64,000 bases of DNA from Crocinitomicaceae bacterium (GCA_028689775.1 JAQVCM010000008.1:62001-126000), one strand, 5' to 3'; numbered from the stretch's first letter, positions 1-9,383 are shown. The notes: a model not told the origin generated them from the sequence alone. Made by a program: numbers and translations.

Positions 1-677
1 GGGATTTTTTCGATACACAACCTCTTCTATCAAAAATTCATTTTAAAGATACAGATAATGCTGTTGTGCATGGGTTTGATATTGTGCATATAGGTAAAGA
101 CTTAACTGATGAAACAAAGAGTTCAATTTATTTAGGTGAGTCCAAACTTTATTCGAGGAAAGTTGGAAATGCAGGTAAGTTTGGTGTTGAAGATTTAGTT
201 GGAGATATAATTGAACATTTTAAAACGGATTTTTTGTATAGAGAAATAGCTTTGATTACTAAGAAAAAAGATGCGTTTAAACCAATCGATGAATACGATG
301 ATGTTAACACCATAATTGAGTATCAAAAGTTTCTTGATCAGAAAAAAATATGGTTCGACCTTTTGAAAAGAGTCGAAAATAAATCAGAAAAATTACAAGA
401 TTTTTTCAAGTCAGTTACTATTCCTTTAGTATGTACTTATCAGTCTGATATATTCGAAAATATTACGGATGAAAATACAAAGGATTTTCAAAGAAAAATT
501 GATGAAGAGGTTAATATGCTGAAAGAACATTTTGACTTGAAAATTAATGAGATAGTTGATAAAATAGGTGAACCCGTGAAAACCGAACTGAACATCATTC
601 TTTTATTGTTTCCAATACCTAGTAAAAAAGAATTTGTTAAAGTTCTACACGAGAAAATGTACAAAGCCCAAGGTTAA
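1..677 (+). CDS. hamA: HamA, Hachiman defence nuclease subunit (5' end outside window)
   Basis: The reading frame is open from base 3, so the gene starts before the window and about 225 C-terminal residues are visible; the GTG at 66 is not a credible start. The visible part carries GFDIVHIG followed by YLGESKLYSR, the spaced D...ExK arrangement of the DUF1837 (HamA) PD-(D/E)XK nuclease. The stop is 2 bases before the helicase gene, so the two are co-transcribed. In the Hachiman system HamA forms a complex with the helicase HamB, which is thought to sense damaged or unusual DNA and license DNA degradation by HamA. The family call rests on the active-site pattern together with the partner. The missing N terminus was not examined. 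Confidence 0.8.
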   Translation, partial: DFFDTQPLLSKIHFKDTDNAVVHGFDIVHIGKDLTDETKSSIYLGESKLYSRKVGNAGKFGVEDLVGDIIEHFKTDFLYREIALITKKKDAFKPIDEYDDVNTIIEYQKFLDQKKIWFDLLKRVENKSEKLQDFFKSVTIPLVCTYQSDIFENITDENTKDFQRKIDEEVNMLKEHFDLKINEIVDKIGEPVKTELNIILLLFPIPSKKEFVKVLHEKMYKAQG

Positions 678-679
678 AA

Positions 680-2893
680 ATGGAAAGTATCATAACAGAA
701 ATAGAAACATCTCAAAACATAGGTTTCAATAGGAGCTTCGAACTTGCTCAAATTTGCTCATCATTACTTGATTCAGATGAAAAATTTGCAAGAAGAATAA
801 TCATTAATGTGCTTAATTATTGGAATAAGATACATCTGGCAACTCATGAAATTTGGTCAGATTTAGTAGAATCTGCTGGTTTTTACCCGTATCTTGAAAA
901 AGATAAAGAGATGTTTGTACTTCGTAATCTTAGCGGAGAATTAAGAAAAGGTCTTCATATTTCTGAAAATTTGAAGAGTAAATATTTTCATGATGACCAA
1001 TTTGAGTTACTTCAACTTCTTAAAAGTGATAAAAATGTAGTCGCAAGTGCTCCAACTAGTTTTGGTAAAAGTTTACTTATAGAAGAGATAGTAGCTTCGA
1101 GATTGTACACTAATATTGTAGTTATTCAACCAACTTTAGCACTTTTGGATGAAACAAGACGTAAGTTATTAAAATATAATAACTACTATAAGCTAATTAT
1201 TAGAACATCTCAAGATGCAAGTAAAGATTCAGGAAACATATTTTTATTTACGGCCGAAAGAGTTAATGAATACAATGCTTTTCCACCTATAGACTTTCTT
1301 GTAATAGACGAGTTTTACAAATTGAGTGGAGTCAGGGATGATGAACGATCTTCATCCCTGAATAATGCTTTTCATTATATGCTAAAGCAATTTAAACCAA
1401 AGTTCTATCTATTGGGGCCAAATATTGATGGTATAAGTCCTGGATTCGTCGAGAAGTACAATGCGACTTTTTATAAGAGTCAATATAGTTTAGTTGACTC
1501 CAGAACTATTGAAGTTTATAAACAACACGATGGTAAATTTGGACAAAGAGGTGTTAAAGCTGCTTTCAAAGAAGAAACTCTGTTTAATTTATTAGATGGT
1601 GAATTAGAAAAAGAACAAACTATAATTTACTGTTCTTCTCCAAATAGAGTGAGAAAACTATCTAAAAAATTTACTCAATATTTGGAAAATAAAAGTTCTG
1701 AGATAACAAGTGAAGATTATCCATTGACTGAATGGATTGTGCATAACGTGGCTAAAGATTGGAGTTTACTTAAAAATCTGAATTACAATATTGGAATTCA
1801 TGATGGAGCACTTCAAAAGCACATCACGTCAACAATTATCGACTATTTTAATTCAGGTAAATTAAAATTTTTGTTCTGTACTTCTACGATAATAGAAGGA
1901 GTTAATACTAGTGCTAAAAATATCATATACTTCGATGAGCATAAAGGATTGAAACCAAATGGAGCTCCTAAGAAAGTTGATTTCTTTGACTATTCCAATA
2001 TTAAGGGCCGTGCTGGTAGGATGATGGAGCACTATGTTGGGAAGATCTATAATTTTAATCCCTCGCCACCGGATGAAAAAATTATAGTTGACATTCCGTT
2101 CTACCAACAGAATCCAGTAAGAGATGAAGTGCTTATTCAACTCGAAAAAAATGAGTTACTTTATCCTGAATCCGAGCAAAATATTGCAATAGAGCAAATT
2201 CCTGAGAATGAAAGAGAAATCATAAGGAAAAATGGAGTAAAGGTCCATGGACAAAAATCAATTTTTACTAAATTAAGAGCGGATTTTAGTACAAAGTATG
2301 ACTTAATCGTTTGGACAGGGAAACCTACATATGCTCAGCTTACCTACGTTATGGAACTTGCATGGGACAATTTGCTTGTTGAAGGTGAAAGCGTTAAACC
2401 GATGACTATATCCAAACTTATTAAGATGACTTTTGATTATGGAATTGAGCAGAAAATTAGCGTCTTAATTTCTAATGATTATAAATACAAAAGAAAACAA
2501 ACTAGTCTCATGGCTTTATCAGATTCGGATGTTAGAGATTTATCAATTCAAGAAACCTTTCAGATAATTAAACACTGGTTTCAATACAAGATTCCGAAAT
2601 GGCTTTCTGTGATTAATGAAATTCAAAGTTTTATCTGTGCAGAATTTGGGCGTAGATCGGGTAATTATACTTATTATTCGAATTTGATTGAGAATGACTT
2701 TCTTCGAGAAAATTTAGCAATTTTATCTGAATATGGCATTCCTACTAGTGCAATACGTAAAATTGAGGATTCGATTCCTAAAGATATGAATCAAGATAAT
2801 GTTTTGAGTTTTATTAAGGAAAAAGAACTTTATCGAACAAAGGGTTTGCTTGATTATGAGATAAAGAAAATAGTAGATAATCTTGTTGATTAA
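680..2893 (+). CDS. hamB: HamB, Hachiman superfamily 2 helicase
   Basis: This 737-residue SF2 helicase has Walker A APTSFGKS at about 124-131, motif Ia (VIQPTLALLDETR) at about 148-160 and a DEAD-like Walker B, IDEFYK, at about 209-214. The second RecA domain has FCTSTIIEGVNT (motif V) and NIKGRAGRM (motif VI). A helical C-terminal region of about 250 residues follows. It starts 2 bases after hamA, the usual Hachiman order. HamB is the ATP-driven DNA-sensing subunit that restrains or activates HamA. All core helicase motifs look intact, so the system may be functional if the upstream part of hamA is whole. Other SF2 defence helicases share these motifs; the HamA partner decides the assignment. 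Confidence 0.85.
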   Translation: MESIITEIETSQNIGFNRSFELAQICSSLLDSDEKFARRIIINVLNYWNKIHLATHEIWSDLVESAGFYPYLEKDKEMFVLRNLSGELRKGLHISENLKSKYFHDDQFELLQLLKSDKNVVASAPTSFGKSLLIEEIVASRLYTNIVVIQPTLALLDETRRKLLKYNNYYKLIIRTSQDASKDSGNIFLFTAERVNEYNAFPPIDFLVIDEFYKLSGVRDDERSSSLNNAFHYMLKQFKPKFYLLGPNIDGISPGFVEKYNATFYKSQYSLVDSRTIEVYKQHDGKFGQRGVKAAFKEETLFNLLDGELEKEQTIIYCSSPNRVRKLSKKFTQYLENKSSEITSEDYPLTEWIVHNVAKDWSLLKNLNYNIGIHDGALQKHITSTIIDYFNSGKLKFLFCTSTIIEGVNTSAKNIIYFDEHKGLKPNGAPKKVDFFDYSNIKGRAGRMMEHYVGKIYNFNPSPPDEKIIVDIPFYQQNPVRDEVLIQLEKNELLYPESEQNIAIEQIPENEREIIRKNGVKVHGQKSIFTKLRADFSTKYDLIVWTGKPTYAQLTYVMELAWDNLLVEGESVKPMTISKLIKMTFDYGIEQKISVLISNDYKYKRKQTSLMALSDSDVRDLSIQETFQIIKHWFQYKIPKWLSVINEIQSFICAEFGRRSGNYTYYSNLIENDFLRENLAILSEYGIPTSAIRKIEDSIPKDMNQDNVLSFIKEKELYRTKGLLDYEIKKIVDNLVD

Positions 2894-3106
2894 TGTAAGT
2901 TTGAAATATATGTATTTGGTGTTTAATTGAATAGTCTGAATAAATATGCTTAATTGGATATTAATTATATGAAAAATCTAAATTAATTACTCCCAGTGAT
3001 TAAGATGTAATATGAAGGAATTGCAATTACTAAGATAAAAGCACAATTACTCCAAACTTAAGCCGAGATTCCCTATTTAGTATATGATTCCCTTTTATCT
3101 TTCATT

Positions 3107-3126
3107 TAACATATTTTATATGTTAA
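3107..3126. terminator. Perfect palindrome between convergent hamB and DUF6119 genes
   Basis: TTAACATAT and ATATGTTAA form a perfect 9-bp stem around a three-base loop. It lies between two genes that end towards each other, so it may serve as a weak terminator for either strand. It is AT-only apart from one G-C pair and has no long U run, so the function is uncertain. Confidence 0.35.
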
Positions 3127-3144
3127 GGCTATCTTAGTAGTTGC

Positions 3145-4920
3145 TTATATTTCACATATTTCAAACTGAACGTCTAAGTTCCTCATAGTCTTTACCAATT
3201 CATGCAGTGAAAACTTAGCGATATTTGAATTAAAATCTTCTATCTTGCTTAAATTTCTTTTAGAACTTGCACTGTCTTTAACTGCCAAAACAAAAACAAT
3301 ATTTTTATTTTTCATTAAATAAAGAAGATCATTTTTTTTGATATTGTTTAATTGGCTTTTAGCTTTAATCGAATATGGTGTTGTGCCACTACTATTTTTC
3401 ACAGAATCATAAAGTTTCTCAATAAATTTATACCCAGTCTTGGTATCCTCTTTTATTCTTCTTGCTGCAATATTAACCTGATGGCTTAAATCTCTCATCG
3501 AATTATCAAATCCTGCTTTTACATGGATAAAATATATGTTTTTTGCATCCCAATGCAAAATATCACAAGCTTCTATGTTTTCTGGCGTAAACTTATCAAA
3601 TACTAAAAAATTTTTGTTTCCAATATGTTTGGAATTAAAATCATTTTCTTTTTCAGTTGGGTAGTTCCAAACATCCAATGTAATATTACAAGTATTTGAA
3701 TTAATAAAATCTTGACACTGCTCATTCAATTTAGACGTAAATGAAGATTTAATTTCAAACCACTCACTATCAGATAGAAAATAATTTTTCCCATTGAAAG
3801 GAACCTCTGTATAGAAATGATTCCTTAATAAATCGTCAGTCTGATTATCACCACTATTGTTTACGCTATAAATATGTGCTTTATTAATTAGTTGAACTAA
3901 CTTCTTATCGGAAAGGTTAGAATCTTCTATTCTTACTTTTTCTATTACTTTCACGATATTACTTAAGGGTTCATCAAATTCATCTACCCTGCTTGAACCA
4001 TTTATTTTAAATTTAAAAATAAATTTGTCTGCATATAAATATTTATCGAAATCTTTATGACACAACTCTATACTTATATCGCTTTGACTTCCATTATAAC
4101 ATTGAATTATTGATTTGTCTAATTCATTATTTAAATCTGCAATCAAAGCTTTATGTGCTTTAGTAAGTTTTTTTACTCCATTTATTTCTACAACTGGCTG
4201 AGTATTATTTATCAAATCCTCGCATTTTATTATTATGCCTAATAATTGTTGAAAATCGATCGATTTTTTAATGGTAAATGAATTTTTTGCAACACACAAA
4301 CAATCGGAATCAATATCTATTTTAGTAAAACCAAAAGTTTGAATTAATAAACTTTTATTTAAAGATGAATGGAGCTCCTGATAGAAATTTCCAAAGTTTT
4401 CATTTTCATTTAAGTTGTAGTGGTTCCTGAAAAATTTAACCTCACCAAGTATTCCTCCAGTAAGATTTTTTTCTTTTGTTGATCTTAACGTTTTGTCCTC
4501 AGCTTTCATTAATCGGGACAAGATTTCCAAACCAAAATCGCCTTCAACGATTCCTTGTAATGCAGTGTGTGCAAATCCGCCAGTTGTAGCATATATTTTA
4601 TTTGATAAATTATTCTTAAAGATTAAAATATAGCTCTCATTATTAGTTTTATTTTGTTTTATAATTGCTGCATTATTGTCAGCAATTTTTCCAATAAATT
4701 CTTTCCACCTTATATGCGATTCGTTCCGTTTAAAGTATAATAAAATGTCAAAATCATTTGATAAATTAGGTTGAAGTGTCTGTTGTTTATAACCTTTAGT
4801 TTTAAAAATACTTTGCAAATATGGAATATCAACATTTATTCTTAATGGGTATTTTCCTTTTTTTAGCTCAATTATTTCGTCTTTTATACGATATATTCCT
4901 AGTTGAAGTTTTTCTGACAT
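3145..4920 (-). CDS. DUF6119 / TIGR04141 family protein, putative defence-island nuclease
   Basis: This 591-residue protein resembles the sporadically distributed TIGR04141/DUF6119 family: an N-terminal half with IYATTGGFAH and DFGLEILSRL, and a C-terminal block ACDILHWDAKNIYFIHVKAG followed by LSHQV. That block (D at about 453, HVK at about 466-468) looks like a PD-(D/E)XK nuclease core, an inference from pattern only. The family turns up in mobile and defence islands, and this copy faces the Hachiman genes. No signal peptide or membrane segment is visible. I chose the ATG at 4920 because the protein then begins MSEKLQLGIYRIK, as family members do; an in-frame ATG at 4956 would add 12 unlike residues. 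Biochemical function is not known to me. Confidence 0.6.
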   Translation of the reverse strand: MSEKLQLGIYRIKDEIIELKKGKYPLRINVDIPYLQSIFKTKGYKQQTLQPNLSNDFDILLYFKRNESHIRWKEFIGKIADNNAAIIKQNKTNNESYILIFKNNLSNKIYATTGGFAHTALQGIVEGDFGLEILSRLMKAEDKTLRSTKEKNLTGGILGEVKFFRNHYNLNENENFGNFYQELHSSLNKSLLIQTFGFTKIDIDSDCLCVAKNSFTIKKSIDFQQLLGIIIKCEDLINNTQPVVEINGVKKLTKAHKALIADLNNELDKSIIQCYNGSQSDISIELCHKDFDKYLYADKFIFKFKINGSSRVDEFDEPLSNIVKVIEKVRIEDSNLSDKKLVQLINKAHIYSVNNSGDNQTDDLLRNHFYTEVPFNGKNYFLSDSEWFEIKSSFTSKLNEQCQDFINSNTCNITLDVWNYPTEKENDFNSKHIGNKNFLVFDKFTPENIEACDILHWDAKNIYFIHVKAGFDNSMRDLSHQVNIAARRIKEDTKTGYKFIEKLYDSVKNSSGTTPYSIKAKSQLNNIKKNDLLYLMKNKNIVFVLAVKDSASSKRNLSKIEDFNSNIAKFSLHELVKTMRNLDVQFEICEI

Positions 4921-5222
4921 AATTTGATGTTTTATTATTAATCGGTTCTTTATCAATAATTGTTAGCGCTTGGCTTTAAGTGATTATGTATTTATTGAAT
5001 TTACCTTTTTAAACTAATCTTTTATGAGACAGAAATAAAATCATGTTCAAAAGTTTATCATCTATTTTCAAAAATCTAAATTCTGATTATTTAATAGAGT
5101 TGTTGATTTTTCTATTGTAAATATAAAAATTCTATCCACATATCCAACCAACTCATCGAACTTTTAAATTGTTTCATTTAATCTTCAAATCAAATATCCC
5201 AAAAAATCCCCACCCAAACCAA
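4921..5222. other. AT-rich intergenic stretch upstream of the DUF6119 gene
   Basis: About 300 bases of very AT-rich sequence between the start of the DUF6119 gene and the terminator hairpin of the serS fragment. I see no plausible gene, no clear TAnnTTTG promoter and no recombinase remnant in it. Confidence 0.5.
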
Positions 5223-5260
5223 AAAAAAGCCTAAAAAATCGAAACTCCCTAAGCTTTTTT
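5223..5260 (-). terminator. Intrinsic terminator copy attached to the serS fragment
   Basis: On the minus strand an AAAAAAGC / GCUUUUUU outer stem, a central stem and a UUCG loop form the same hairpin as the one after intact serS at 7508-7547. The two copies differ at several stem positions, yet RNA pairing is kept through G-U wobbles. Confidence 0.7.
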
Positions 5261-5287
5261 AAAAATTCTATTTTATCTTTTTTCTCC

Positions 5288-5479
<192 letters not shown>

Positions 5480-5484
5480 TCAAC

Positions 5485-6587
5485 TCATTGAATCAAAATC
5501 ATTACTTGCAAAGTTTTGTACCAATAGTAGAAACTGGATTTATCGGCTTGTCTTTTTAAGCGATTTAGAAAATTCCAATTTTTATTTTCAATATTCCAAT
5601 TTTTCATCTCTTGTCCATTATAATACTCTAGTGGCGCCAGTTGTTTGTTTAATATTTTTGCTGATAAATAAGCAATTCGCGCAGTAGCAGGAACGGCGTC
5701 GTCAATTCTAAAATTCCCAGTCATTAAGAAACCAGTACCAAAAGCTCTTATGCCTTTTTGAAGTTCAATGAATTTAGATTTTTCATCTGCTGAACCGCTT
5801 CCTTTTTTTGCTAGAATTACGCAGGTCTCAATCGTGTCTTGCAACACTTTTTCAGGAGTTAGATCCGATACTTCAGTTCTGCGATATTCAATTTCTTTCT
5901 TTGCAAAAGCCTCAAAACTTTGAGCTACAATTTCCATGTTTTCTATTCTTTCAAAGAGCTTGCTTAGATCAAATAGCTGTTTGCAAATCTCCATAGAGAA
6001 GGGTTGCTGGTCTTTTCCCTTAAAGTAAGGAATGCCCACTGTATTTGGGGCAAAAGCCGTAAGCTTGTCTCCAGTTATAGCATCAATTGTTGGCAATGAA
6101 ATGTTTGTTTATCCTTCAGTTTCGATCCATTTGGTCTGAAGTCGTTTCTCTGTTAACGCAGGATAAACTGAATCCTCAATGAGTATGTCCAAGAGAACGG
6201 TTCCAGAGTATTTCCCTCTTGTAGCGGAATCAAAAGCAAATGAATAATGTGCTTTTGGTACTCCAACTTTATAACTTCGATGTTCGTCGAGTTCAAACGA
6301 TTTAAAATTTGAGGAATTCACAACTTGCGTCAATGTTTTCTCTAGCGTTTCTCTGTCCGTTTTACAAATGATGTCAATGTCAATGGAGAATCTATTTCCT
6401 TCTTCCAATAGAGAATTAAGCTCGTACCACCTTTGAAAATAAAATTGAGTCCATTGGCTTTTATGCGTTCCAGTAAATGAATTGCATAAATCATTTTTTC
6501 GAGAATTGCTTTATCTATTCTCTGATGTGCTGTCTGTTTTTTAAATTCATCCAACCATTCTTCCGTAAAGCAATGTTCTTTTATCAT
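5485..6587 (-). pseudogene. Nucleotidyltransferase AbiEii-like toxin, broken
   Basis: Three open segments join into one AbiEii/AbiGii-type (DUF1814) nucleotidyltransferase toxin. The first (6587 to about 6405) ends in FIFKGGTSL, motif I of the fold. The second (about 6408 to 6109) continues in another frame with EEGNRFSIDIDIICK, holding the D-x-D metal-binding pair. One missing base near 6405 explains the shift. After LQTKWIETEG a TAA at 6109-6111 interrupts the same frame, and the third segment resumes directly with PTIDAITGDKLTAFAPNTVG. Two independent lesions make a sequencing artefact less likely and predict no active toxin. The start overlaps the antitoxin stop by 4 bases, the usual type IV toxin-antitoxin arrangement. 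The last residues, next to the serS fragment, may not be original. Confidence 0.75.
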
Positions 6588-7348
6588 TCTATCCAGTCTT
6601 TTACAAGGTGATTCATGTTATTTGACATAAATTGCTTGACATCTTTTTCTCGGTCTCTGCGTTTGGCATAGCTGAGAAATTTGGTGTAATTAAGCGTGTA
6701 ATTTTTTAAAATATTTTCATAAATATGGATTAATTCTGCTCCTTGGTAAAAATAGAATAGTTTTTTTTCTGTAAAAAGATCAACGAGTATCTTTTCGAGC
6801 ATGGGAGTGTGACATATAATTTCCTTCTCTTTTCTTTTTGAAATTGGTGATCTCGTGATGAGTTTTTTGATAATAACAGGATTTGGACTTTCGGAGATGT
6901 AAAAATCTATTTCTTTTTCGTCTGGATTAAGAAAGAAGTCAAATTTGAAATTATCTTTCAGTTCGTAATAGAGCGATTCGACAAAATCCTTTTCAATTTC
7001 AATGATAATTATTTTTTTAGCTGACTGATGTTGTGAGAATTCATTCAACCAATTAGTGTTCCAAATACAATGTTTTACATCTTCAAACTGATCAGAAATC
7101 GCTTTGGCAAGATTTAAAATGTCATTCGAAATGACAGGCTTGTACTTGGATTTGTGTGAAACTGTGTAATAACCTCTTTGAACTGATTTTAGAATGTTCT
7201 TTCTTTTTAGGTCAAATATTCTCCATCCCAACGTACCTTCTTTCAGCTCTGGTTCGAGAAGTTTGAAAAACTCGAACAATTCTTCTCTCGAGAAGATATT
7301 TCGACCTTCAAATTCTTTTATAAAACTATTTTCAATGATTTTTGACAT
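6584..7348 (-). CDS. AbiEi-like antitoxin (DUF6577-type), intact
   Basis: A 254-residue protein with an N-terminal winged-helix-like segment (about 15-65; SREELFEFF ... GTLGWRIFDLKRKNILKSVQRGYY). A longer domain of the type seen in AbiEi-related antitoxins (DUF6577) follows. It precedes the nucleotidyltransferase toxin with a 4-base ATGA overlap, as in AbiE type IV systems, where the antitoxin also represses its own operon. A consensus TAnnTTTG promoter lies 19 bases upstream of the ATG. The reading frame is complete although the toxin is broken, so it may persist as an orphan repressor or anti-toxin guard. The exact Pfam family is from memory; the cassette logic is the stronger evidence. Confidence 0.65.
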   Translation of the reverse strand: MSKIIENSFIKEFEGRNIFSREELFEFFKLLEPELKEGTLGWRIFDLKRKNILKSVQRGYYTVSHKSKYKPVISNDILNLAKAISDQFEDVKHCIWNTNWLNEFSQHQSAKKIIIIEIEKDFVESLYYELKDNFKFDFFLNPDEKEIDFYISESPNPVIIKKLITRSPISKRKEKEIICHTPMLEKILVDLFTEKKLFYFYQGAELIHIYENILKNYTLNYTKFLSYAKRRDREKDVKQFMSNNMNHLVKDWIE

Positions 7349-7366
7349 TGTATTTCTAATTTACGC

Positions 7367-7374
7367 CAAAGATA
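7367..7374 (-). promoter_or_regulatory. Promoter -7 element of the toxin-antitoxin operon
   Basis: TATCTTTG on the minus strand matches the Bacteroidota TAnnTTTG element and lies 19 bases before the antitoxin ATG. Confidence 0.6.
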
Positions 7375-7507
7375 GTAAAAAATGGCGAATAATAGAAATC
7401 AAATAAACGCCAGTAAATAAAATTATTGGCATATATTAGATTTTGAAATTCTCTTGAGAACTGACATTAAAAGCTCTCTTAACTTTTGCGTCATAATTCC
7501 CAAACAC

Positions 7508-7547
7508 AAAAAAAGCCTAAAAAGTCGAAACTCCTTAAGCTTTTTTT
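7508..7547 (-). terminator. serS intrinsic terminator with UUCG loop
   Basis: Downstream of the serS stop the minus strand folds as AAAAAAGC, UUAAGG, AGU, loop UUCG, ACU, UUUUAG, GCUUUUUU, a long stem ending in a U run. A second copy lies at 5223-5260. Confidence 0.85.
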
Positions 7548-7573
7548 AAAAATCTATTTTAAATCTTTTCTCT

Positions 7574-8845
7574 CTAATCAATCATCGTAAAATTCAAATA
7601 CGGATGCAAGACCTCCGGAATCACAACGCCTTCATCCGTCTGATAATTCTCTAACATTGCAGCGATAATTCGTGGCAATGCCATGGCAGAACCGTTCAAG
7701 GTATGTGCCAATTGTGTTTTCTTGTCTTCGGTTTTAAATCTCAATTTTAGGCGATTTGCTTGGAAGGTGTTGAACAAAGAAACGGAAGAAACTTCCAACC
7801 ATCTTTCTTGTGCTGCAGAATATACTTCAAAGTCGTAGGTTATGGCAGAAGCAAAACCGGTATCGCCACCACACAATCTTAAAATTCGGTAGTGTAAACC
7901 TAATTTAGAAAGTAAACCACGCACGTGATCCACCATTTCTTCCAAGGCTTTTTCAGAGTTATTTGGATGTTCGATGCGAACGATTTCTACTTTTTCAAAT
8001 TGATGTAAACGGTTTAATCCGCGCACATCTTTTCCGTAAGAACCTGCTTCTCTTCTAAAACAAGAAGTGAATCCAGTTAATTTGATGGAGAAATCTTCGT
8101 TTGGAAGAAGTACATCCCTGTAAATGTTTGTCAAGGGCACTTCAGAGGTTGGAATCAAGTACAAATCATCCACTTCGCAATGGTACATTTGACCTTCTTT
8201 ATCCGGCAATTGTCCCGTTCCGATTCCAGACGCTTCGTTTACCAAAAGTGGAACCATGTGTTCAACGTAACCCGCTTTATCGGCTTCATCCAAGAAGAAA
8301 GCGATCAATGCACGCTGTAATTTCGCACCTTTTCCTTTGTAAACTGGAAAACCAGCACCGGTGATTTTAACACCCAATTCGAAATCGATGAGGTCGTATT
8401 TTTTGGTGATTTCCCAGTGCGGCAATGCTTCACCTTCAAAAATGTGTTTGCTTCCAACTTCGTCAATAATTTCGTTTTCTTGCTCGCTTTTACCAGCTTT
8501 CACCAACTTGTTTGGAACGTTTGGCAATTGGTACATGAAATCCAAGATCGCAGCATCTAAAGCGCTTACTTTATCTTTTAGTTCAGATTCTTGCGTTTTT
8601 AAAGCGGCAGTTTTTTCTTTTGCATCATTAGCTTCAGCAGTTTTACCTTGTTGAAATAATTCGCCCACCAATTTGGAAATTTGGTTCAATTCCGCTGAAA
8701 TGGTTTCTAATTCCGTTTTGGTTTCTCTCCATTCTTGGTCTTTCGTTAAAAGTGCTTCTACGATTGGTGCAGCATCGAAGTGTCTTTTCTTCAATCCTTC
8801 AATCACCGCCTCTTTTTCGGTGCGAATACGTTGTATTTCTAACAT
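7574..8845 (-). CDS. serS: Seryl-tRNA synthetase
   Basis: A 423-residue class II aminoacyl-tRNA synthetase that charges tRNA-Ser in the cytoplasm. The N-terminal 110 residues form the expected antiparallel coiled coil that grips the long variable arm of tRNA-Ser. The catalytic domain has TSEVPLTN, motif 2 (SCFRREAGSYGKDVRGLNRLHQ) shortened here to its core FRREAG, and motif 3 [19 protein letters not shown]. The protein ends in the usual IPEVLHPYL block. Length is typical. Its 3' end is duplicated in diverged form at 5288-5475, making it the apparent landing site of the neighbouring accessory cassette; the gene itself is intact. Confidence 0.97.
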   Translation of the reverse strand: MLEIQRIRTEKEAVIEGLKKRHFDAAPIVEALLTKDQEWRETKTELETISAELNQISKLVGELFQQGKTAEANDAKEKTAALKTQESELKDKVSALDAAILDFMYQLPNVPNKLVKAGKSEQENEIIDEVGSKHIFEGEALPHWEITKKYDLIDFELGVKITGAGFPVYKGKGAKLQRALIAFFLDEADKAGYVEHMVPLLVNEASGIGTGQLPDKEGQMYHCEVDDLYLIPTSEVPLTNIYRDVLLPNEDFSIKLTGFTSCFRREAGSYGKDVRGLNRLHQFEKVEIVRIEHPNNSEKALEEMVDHVRGLLSKLGLHYRILRLCGGDTGFASAITYDFEVYSAAQERWLEVSSVSLFNTFQANRLKLRFKTEDKKTQLAHTLNGSAMALPRIIAAMLENYQTDEGVVIPEVLHPYLNFTMID

Positions 8846-9347
8846 GATAATTTTTTTGTGCTAAATTAATAAATGATTCTAATATCTTGACTTTCTTTCT
8901 TTGATAAATCCTTATTAGAATTAACGAATATGTTATTAAAAAGTTTAGACTTCGATAAGATAATAACTATTCAGGATTTTAAATTGTCGTACTTTCTTTT
9001 TTTTTTGGATATTGTGTATGTTTTTATTTGAATCCAAGAGTCCGCTATCGCTTAGTTGCTTGATCAAAAAGAAGAAACAAAAAACACCGCGCAGCAGCAT
9101 CGCAGATAATCAAGTCTACGTCATTGAATTTCACTGCGTGGCTGCCTTCGGCGGTGCTTCCGTAAACTTCAGCATTTTTGATGCTTCTAAAAAGTGACTC
9201 ATTTCGATGAGCTATCGCTATCTCAATCGTTCACACTTTTCAGTTCACCTCAAAAACCACCCACTAACTAGGACGATCAATCGCTTCGTTTAAAATCTTC
9301 AATAGAATTTTCAACCCAGAATTATCGCCAAAGGCAAAATATTGGAT
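8846..9347. other. Long intergenic region with a GC-richer block, no supported gene
   Basis: About 500 bases between serS and the rpmA terminator. The part next to serS is AT-rich and should hold the serS promoter. Bases 9040-9260 are visibly richer in G and C than the surroundings. Open frames cross this block on both strands, including a GTG- or ATG-started minus frame reading MSHFLEASKMLKFTEAPPKA, but none has a start context, a partner or a recognisable family. It may be a dispersed intergenic repeat or a gene remnant. Confidence 0.35.
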
Positions 9348-9383
9348 AAAAAAAAACGGACTTCGAGTTTTCGAAATCCGTTT
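9348..9383 (-). terminator. Intrinsic terminator after rplU-rpmA
   Basis: Minus strand AAACGGATTTCGA and TCGAAGTCCG flank an AAAC loop and are followed by a run of nine T, a strong rho-independent terminator for the ribosomal protein operon. Confidence 0.85.

Noticed and set aside
9012..9197. Plus-strand 61-residue frame in the serS-rpmA gap
   Set aside because: Low-complexity start, no homology seen, and the opposite strand also shows open frames; treated as noncoding.
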